Below are positions 60,201-64,000 of a DNA stretch of 64,000 nt, in pieces. Origin of the DNA: Clostridiaceae bacterium (GTDB taxonomy: Bacteria; Bacillota; Clostridia; Lachnospirales; Lachnospiraceae). The notes under the pieces were generated by a model. That model searched no databases and was not told the origin of the DNA. It was given only the letters and a program-made list of their open reading frames with translations. The DNA is taken from assembly GCA_009911305.1 (NCBI GenBank), contig QXXC01000015.1:1-64000 (forward strand). The letters run 5' to 3'. Numbering within the stretch: position 1 is the stretch's first letter; the number at the start of each line of letters is the position of its first letter. Position numbers and translations under genes: made by a program.

Positions 60201-61952
60201 CTCAATCTCATAGGGAATCGGCTCTCTGGGATTGACAAACGAGCTGAAGCGGTCTGTAATCCGGCCGCCCTCCACCCGCACCGCGCCGATCTCAATAATC
60301 TGATTCTTCAGAGGGCTGAAGCCCGTTGTCTCAATATCAAATACCACGCACACCGCGTCCAGGGACTGGCCCTGGCCATGACTGACCAGATCCTTCATAT
60401 CATCCACCAGGTACCCCTCCACACCGTAGAGCACCTTAAAATCCCCGTCTTTATCCACCGCATGGCCGGCGTCCGGAAATGCCTGGACACAGCCGTGATC
60501 CGTCACTGCAATCGCATCCATGCCCCACTCCCTGGCGCGCTTTATGATATCCTTCACCTCCGACACGCCGTCCATATCGCTCATCTTCGTGTGGCAGTGG
60601 AGCTCCACCCGCTTGACCGGGCTGTTGTCCATGCGCCTGTCTGTAAAATCCTCACACTTTTTGATACCCGAAACCGATCCGATCGTCAGCTCCCCGTCAA
60701 ACCGGTCAAGATTGGCCACGCCCTTGATGCGCACGAAACGGCCCGTCTTTACCGCCTCCTTTAAGTCCTCCAGCGCGCCCTCCCTGGCGAACATCTTCAC
60801 CGTAATCGTGTCCGTAAAATCACTGACATTGAACAGAAACAGCGTATTGCCGCTGCGCAGCTCCCTGCACTCGGAGGAGAGGATCCTGCCGCGGATCACC
60901 ACTGTCCCGATCTCCCCCTCCAGCTTATCCAGCTCCACTGCCTCTCCGTCAAAATCACGGCCGTACAGCACGTCCGGGTGATCCGCCTTCTTATACTGCC
61001 CGAAACGGCCGTACTCTCTTCGACCGCCCTTTGCGCCCGGCGCGGAGGGATTGGAACCAGAGTCGTTTGAACGATTCTTTGTAGTAAATGAACGATTAGT
61101 TTCATTCGAGCGGTTGGTTTTTACTTTTTCTGCCGTATCTTTTGAAGTATTTTTTGCAGTTTTTTCATTTAATGATGAGTTTATTTCACCCGAACCGGAC
61201 ATAACATCATATCCGGCCGCCGCCGCATATGCGCCCTCTGCATCTGCCGCTCCCGCCTTCCCGGATGTGGACGCAGCCCCGGAGGCCTCAGGCAAAGCCC
61301 AGACATCCTCTCCCCCGGCCGCCTCAGCCTGTCCTCTCCCGCTGTTTCCTCCACTCCTCTGCCCGGATCCCATTCCCTGTACCGCTGCGGCTGCGGGCAG
61401 AAGGGCGCGGACCGCTTCACGCTCCATGTCTTCTGCCCGCGTCCTGCGCTCCACCGGACGGTAAGCCATCTCGACACTCAGGGGCACGCTGCAGCGCTCT
61501 GTAAAAATTTTCTCCAGAATCCGCTTCAGCTCCGGGGCCTTATCCCTGGCGAGCGCCGTGTCCTCAAGCGTAAGCTCCAGAAGCCCTGCTTCCCTGAAGA
61601 CAAAGACACCCTTGCGGAACATGTTGTAAAGAAGGATGCTGTAGCCCCTAAGCTCCAGCAGAATACTGTCCCGGTAGACTTCCAGAAGCTTCTCTGCTGT
61701 ATACTGGCTGGAGAGATGGTATTTCTCCTGAATGCGTATCGTCACACGCTTTCCCGGAAAAAGCTGATCCCGGATTCCCTCCTCCAGCTTGTAGATATTT
61801 TGCTTATGTATCAGCCGCGGGCTGTCAATATAGATGCGGATCACACTCCGGTCCCTGGTGGCAGAGACACGCTCTACCTTTACCATCTCCAAAAGCCCTC
61901 TTACATTTTCCGCGATATGTAAATCAGGAAATACCTCCAGAAATGTCTTCAT
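57273..61952 (-). CDS. polC: DNA polymerase III alpha subunit, PolC type
   Basis: Replicative polymerase of low-GC Gram-positives. The 1559 residues follow the PolC order: N-terminal domain, OB domain (about 340-430), PHP part 1 with VELHCHTKMSDMDG near 448, inserted DEDDh exonuclease with VVFDIETTGFSP near 535 and HNASFDISF near 620, PHP part 2, then the polymerase with GSRGSVGSSLAATMSG near 1000, a CPDCHFYDF...CPVCGSPL zinc site near 1025-1057 and the catalytic PDIDLNFSGEYQ near 1087. An unusual low-complexity linker rich in Ala, Gly, Ser, Asn and Arg occupies residues about 190-320, making it roughly 120 residues longer than Bacillus PolC. ATG after AAAAGGAG. Confidence 0.97.
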   Translation of the reverse strand: MKTFLEVFPDLHIAENVRGLLEMVKVERVSATRDRSVIRIYIDSPRLIHKQNIYKLEEGIRDQLFPGKRVTIRIQEKYHLSSQYTAEKLLEVYRDSILLELRGYSILLYNMFRKGVFVFREAGLLELTLEDTALARDKAPELKRILEKIFTERCSVPLSVEMAYRPVERRTRAEDMEREAVRALLPAAAAVQGMGSGQRSGGNSGRGQAEAAGGEDVWALPEASGAASTSGKAGAADAEGAYAAAAGYDVMSGSGEINSSLNEKTAKNTSKDTAEKVKTNRSNETNRSFTTKNRSNDSGSNPSAPGAKGGRREYGRFGQYKKADHPDVLYGRDFDGEAVELDKLEGEIGTVVIRGRILSSECRELRSGNTLFLFNVSDFTDTITVKMFAREGALEDLKEAVKTGRFVRIKGVANLDRFDGELTIGSVSGIKKCEDFTDRRMDNSPVKRVELHCHTKMSDMDGVSEVKDIIKRAREWGMDAIAVTDHGCVQAFPDAGHAVDKDGDFKVLYGVEGYLVDDMKDLVSHGQGQSLDAVCVVFDIETTGFSPLKNQIIEIGAVRVEGGRITDRFSSFVNPREPIPYEIEELTGINDSMVLDAPDIETVLPQFLAFCQDAVMVAHNASFDISFIKEQAARQGLAFHPTVLDTVSLARLLLPNLNRFKLDTVAKELRISLQNHHRAVDDAGATAEIFVRFIAMLKARGIGDVTALNAQSKMTVDMIRKMPTYHIIILAKNDTGRINLYRLVSESNLTYYAKRPRIPRSLLAEYREGLILGSACEAGELFQAVLRGVPEEELHDIVNFYDYLEIQPLGNNAFMLRDEKSQVSSMEELMDLNRKVIRLGEQYNKPVCATCDVHFLDPADEVYRRIIMSSKGFKDADNQAPLYLRTTEEMLREFEYLGSDKAEEVVITNTRKIAAMCEPISPVRPDKCPPVIPNSDETLRTICYNRAHEMYGEELPKIVVDRLERELNSIISNGFAVMYIIAQKLVWKSNEDGYLVGSRGSVGSSLAATMSGITEVNPLSPHYYCPDCHFYDFDSEEVRQFSGMAGCDMPDRLCPVCGSPLKKDGFDIPFETFLGFKGDKEPDIDLNFSGEYQSRAHSYTEVIFGKGQTFRAGTIGTLADKTAYGYVAHYYEDKGIHKRRCEIERILAGCVGVRRTTGQHPGGIIVLPLGEEIYSFTPVQHPADDMSSRTITTHFDYHSIDHNLLKLDILGHDDPTMIRMLQDLTGQDPKEFPLDSKEVMSLFQNTTALGITPEDIGGCKLGALGIPEFGTDFAMQMLIDAQPKYLSDLVRIAGLAHGTDVWLGNAKDLILSGQATIQTAICCRDDIMVYLIHMGLEEGLSFTIMESVRKGKGLKPDWIEEMKGHGVPQWYIDSCQKIKYMFPKAHAAAYVMMAWRVAYCKVFYPLAYYAAYFSIRANGFSYALMCQGRERLEYHLADYKNRLDSLSKKEQDVLRDMRIVQEMYARGFEFIPIDIYKAQSRNFQIMDGKLMPSLSSIDGLGEKAADAVVFAAEEGPFLSKEDFINRTRVTKTVCDLMADLGLLSGLPESNQLSLFDMMG

Positions 61953-62080
61953 TTCACTTCACTCCTTTTCCGGCCCGGCGAACCATCTGCCTCCAGACAA
62001 ATTGGGAGGGGAGATTTCCTCCCCCCTCTCGCACGATCCTATATGACTATATGATTCTGTAAAACAGCCGCCTGACAGCT

Positions 62081-63628
62081 TTACGCCACGTATTTCGCCG
62101 CCACATCCTTGACGCCGTCCGGATTGGCCTTCTTCCAGCCGTCATAATCCATCCCGCTTGCGGCCACGGTCTTTCCGAGTTCTACAAGGAACTCCGGTAT
62201 CTGCGTCTCAAGAATGGTTCCCAGCTCGCTTCCCATCGCTTCCCCGCCCTGGGTATCGCAGCCTCCCACATACAGCATAAATGCAGACTGGGGCTTTTTA
62301 TCCACCATCTTCGCCGCGCCGCGGAAGCCGATCTGGCCGGTCTGGTGCGTTCCGCATGAGGACGGGCAGCCGGAAATGTGGATCTGGGGCAGGACGCCGT
62401 CCGGGAGCTCTGCGGCGCGTACAGCTTTTACGCAGGCAGCCAGGAGCGCCTGGGAATCCCTTGCGCCGATCTGGCAGATGCTCGCGCCGATGCAGCTTAC
62501 AGACGTTTCAAACAGCGAGGCAGCGCTGTCCTCTGTGATCGCCAGAACCTTTTTCGCCTCATCTCCGGTAAGATTAATGATATAGGCAGTCTCATCCGGG
62601 GCCAGGCGCATTTCCACAGCCTCCATATCCTGAACCGCATCGCTTAAAGCGCAGAGATGTCCGGGCGCAGGCTGGCCTCCGATGGGATGCCAGATCACAG
62701 TGTAAAGGCCCGGCTGCTTCTGCCCCATGACACGCGGGCCGCTGACAGCGCTCCCGTCGCCCGTCTTTCCGATCGACCCGGCGGATACATGAATCTTCAG
62801 ATCTTCCCCGGCTTCAAAGACCTCCTTCAGCTTTTCCCCGTATGCCTCCTTATATGCTTCCGGGCTTCCCAGAATCTCCTGCATATACCGGGTGCGGGCC
62901 CGGCCGCGGTTTTCATAGTCCCCGTAGGCGGTGAATGTCAGCCACATGGCCTTGATATAATAACAGATATCCTCCGGCAGGACTGCCTCCGCCACCTTCA
63001 CGCCAAAGCGCGGGTTATTTCCCAGGCCGCCGGCGCTGTAGACGTCAAACTTCCCGTCCTCTCTCGCCACAAATCCGAGATCGCGGTAGGTCGCATGGGT
63101 CAGATTCTTCGGAGAATTGGAAAATCCCACCTTGAGCTTGCGGGGCATTTTTTTGGCCTTAATAAAATTCATCAGATAAGCCCCTGCCGCCTCGGCCCAC
63201 GGGAGAACATCAAAATATTCGTCCTGCTCAACGCCGGATAAGGGCGAACACATCACATTTCTCGGATAATCGCCGCCGCCGCCCATGGTCACAATCCCCG
63301 CGTCCAGAGCCTGCTCCATGATCCCGCAGACCGCTTCCGGTCCCAGATCATGGAACTGGATCGTCTGGCATGTCGTAAAATGCGCCTTTGAAACCTTATA
63401 TCCGCGAATCGAGTCTGCCATAAAGCGAAGCTTTTCCTTTGTCACCCGGCCGGCTGTCATGCGCAGGCGCAGCATACTCGCCTTCCCCCCCTTTTGCGCA
63501 TAACTTCCATAGAAACCGGAAAAGCCCTTATAAGCCCCCTTATCGAGCTCGCCGGCATAAAACGCCTCTGTCTTTTCTTTAAATTCCGGAAGATCCCTCT
63601 TCCAGCTCTGCGGATCGATCGTCTGCAT
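62081..63628 (-). CDS. Siroheme sulfite/nitrite reductase, ferredoxin-dependent type
   Basis: A 515-residue reductase with two ferredoxin-like/siroheme repeats. The first half has MTAGRVTKEKLRFMADSI and GGGGDYPRNVMCSPLSGV; the [4Fe-4S]-siroheme cysteines are CIGASIC near residue 388 and CPSSCGTHQTGQIGF near 430, the C-x5-C and C-x3-C pair of this superfamily. It reduces sulfite to sulfide or nitrite to ammonia in the cytoplasm. The ATG at 63628 follows AAAGGAGG; an ATG nine codons upstream has no box. No siroheme or sulfate activation genes are adjacent, so the substrate is undecided; sulfite is slightly favoured. Confidence 0.9.
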   Translation of the reverse strand: MQTIDPQSWKRDLPEFKEKTEAFYAGELDKGAYKGFSGFYGSYAQKGGKASMLRLRMTAGRVTKEKLRFMADSIRGYKVSKAHFTTCQTIQFHDLGPEAVCGIMEQALDAGIVTMGGGGDYPRNVMCSPLSGVEQDEYFDVLPWAEAAGAYLMNFIKAKKMPRKLKVGFSNSPKNLTHATYRDLGFVAREDGKFDVYSAGGLGNNPRFGVKVAEAVLPEDICYYIKAMWLTFTAYGDYENRGRARTRYMQEILGSPEAYKEAYGEKLKEVFEAGEDLKIHVSAGSIGKTGDGSAVSGPRVMGQKQPGLYTVIWHPIGGQPAPGHLCALSDAVQDMEAVEMRLAPDETAYIINLTGDEAKKVLAITEDSAASLFETSVSCIGASICQIGARDSQALLAACVKAVRAAELPDGVLPQIHISGCPSSCGTHQTGQIGFRGAAKMVDKKPQSAFMLYVGGCDTQGGEAMGSELGTILETQIPEFLVELGKTVAASGMDYDGWKKANPDGVKDVAAKYVA

Positions 63629-63698
63629 CCGAAATACCTCCTTTGACCGTTTCATTTATTTACTTTATCGGATTCACCGCCTGCTTTAAGCGTCCCCC

Positions 63699-63732
63699 TG
63701 AAAGCATTTTTCAAACACGCCAAACACGCTCT
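63699..63732. repeat. Two adjacent ends of the dispersed motif
   Basis: GAAAGCATTTTTCAAACACG is followed at once by CCAAACACGCTCT. The last bases overlap the TAG stop of the adenine deaminase gene. Another rearranged version of the element seen complete at 14571-14730. Confidence 0.6.
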
Positions 63733-64000
63733 ACAAAAACACCGGCAAAATCCTCTGCTCTGCCACGGACACCAGCCCCAAATCCGACATCTTCACATCC
63801 GGGATCACCGGAAGCGCAAGCGCCACAATCCGCAGAAGCGGATTTTCCGGAGCCGTGATGCCCAGCGCCCGCTCCGTCTCCTTCATCCTGGCCGCCTCCT
63901 CTGTCAGCGTCTTTGCATCCAGCCTGGTCATCAGTCCGCCTACCTCCAGGCGCAGGGTGTGGAGCACAGCCCCGTCCTTCACAGCCGTCATGCCGCCGCC
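63731..64000 (-). CDS. ade: Adenine deaminase, C-terminal part (cut by window edge)
   Basis: The visible 89 residues read GGG-MTAVKDGAVLHTLRLEVGGLM to PVIPDVKMSDLGLVSV, matching the C-terminal end of adenine deaminase of the amidohydrolase family (adenine to hypoxanthine and ammonia). The frame stays open to base 64000, so the start and the catalytic metal site lie outside the window. The stop TAG overlaps a copy of the dispersed motif. Confidence 0.85.
   Translation of the reverse strand, partial: GGGMTAVKDGAVLHTLRLEVGGLMTRLDAKTLTEEAARMKETERALGITAPENPLLRIVALALPVIPDVKMSDLGLVSVAEQRILPVFL

Overview
The window looks like chromosomal DNA of a GC-rich, spore-forming Clostridia member, most likely Lachnospiraceae (inference). 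The signs are a Gram-positive PolC replicative polymerase, AddAB instead of RecBCD, T-box leaders on three aminoacyl-tRNA synthetase transcripts, an infC-rpmI-rplT operon behind an L20-type leader, a SigK sporulation sigma factor, a TrkAH potassium system, DUF1540 and C_GCAxxG_C_C proteins, and strong GGAGG ribosome binding sites nearly everywhere. No rRNA, tRNA, CRISPR array, prophage or intact insertion sequence was found. The left edge holds an apparently complete enolase gene; the right edge cuts an adenine deaminase gene.

Layout. 0-5.7 kb: eno, then pheS-pheT behind a Phe (UUC) T-box. 5.7-6.6 kb: an AT-rich island with a type I toxin-antitoxin module (31-residue holin-like toxin against a convergent antisense RNA). 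6.6-11.7 kb: GH13 glucosidase, phosphoesterase, Cof-type HAD phosphatase, a coiled-coil protein, a Cys/Asn-rich repeat protein and a small membrane protein. 11.7-18.4 kb: TrkH/TrkA and an OpuA-type osmolyte ABC transporter whose binding protein is fused in front of the permease. 18.6-21.6 kb: a shortened phosphatase, Uma2, a foldback element, SigK and C_GCAxxG_C_C. 21.7-29.6 kb: addB, a flavodoxin-like reductase and addA. 29.7-36.3 kb: translation genes (infC-rpmI-rplT, thrS with a Thr T-box), YczE, DUF1540 and a MATE pump. 36.6-39.9 kb: an unknown protein, a GHL10 glycosidase, tmRNA and DUF5131. 40-44.7 kb: a LysR regulator divergent from a MaoC hydratase, CoA-transferase and GntP permease operon. 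44.9-49.1 kb: an AgrC/AgrA-like two-component system beside a three-repeat, six-cysteine peptide and an AhpC/AhpF-N pair. 49.4-55.4 kb: aroD, then aspS-gatC-gatA-gatB under a T-box whose specifier reads both GAA and AAC. 55.5-64 kb: a heptad-repeat protein, MalY-type lyase, polC, a siroheme sulfite/nitrite reductase and partial adenine deaminase.

How the parts work together. The aspS-gatCAB operon encodes an archaeal/eukaryotic-type AspRS plus the amidotransferase, the set needed to make Asn-tRNA(Asn) and Gln-tRNA(Gln) indirectly; its T-box carries overlapping Glu and Asn codons, so one leader could sense both tRNAs. TrkAH and the Opu transporter are neighbouring osmotic-stress systems. The LysR cluster looks like a CoA-activation and dehydration route for an imported hydroxy- or short-chain acid.

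The most novel-looking element is the 47.5 kb gene for a 68-residue peptide with three copies of a C-x6-C repeat, directly upstream of a LytTR response regulator and GHKL kinase. The response regulator carries a ten-G run near its 3' end; losing one G would create an immediate stop, so the C-terminus may be variable. A dispersed motif (consensus GAGCGTGTYTGAAA) occurs about ten times, once as a full-length element of about 160 bp with terminal inverted repeats, often at gene ends.
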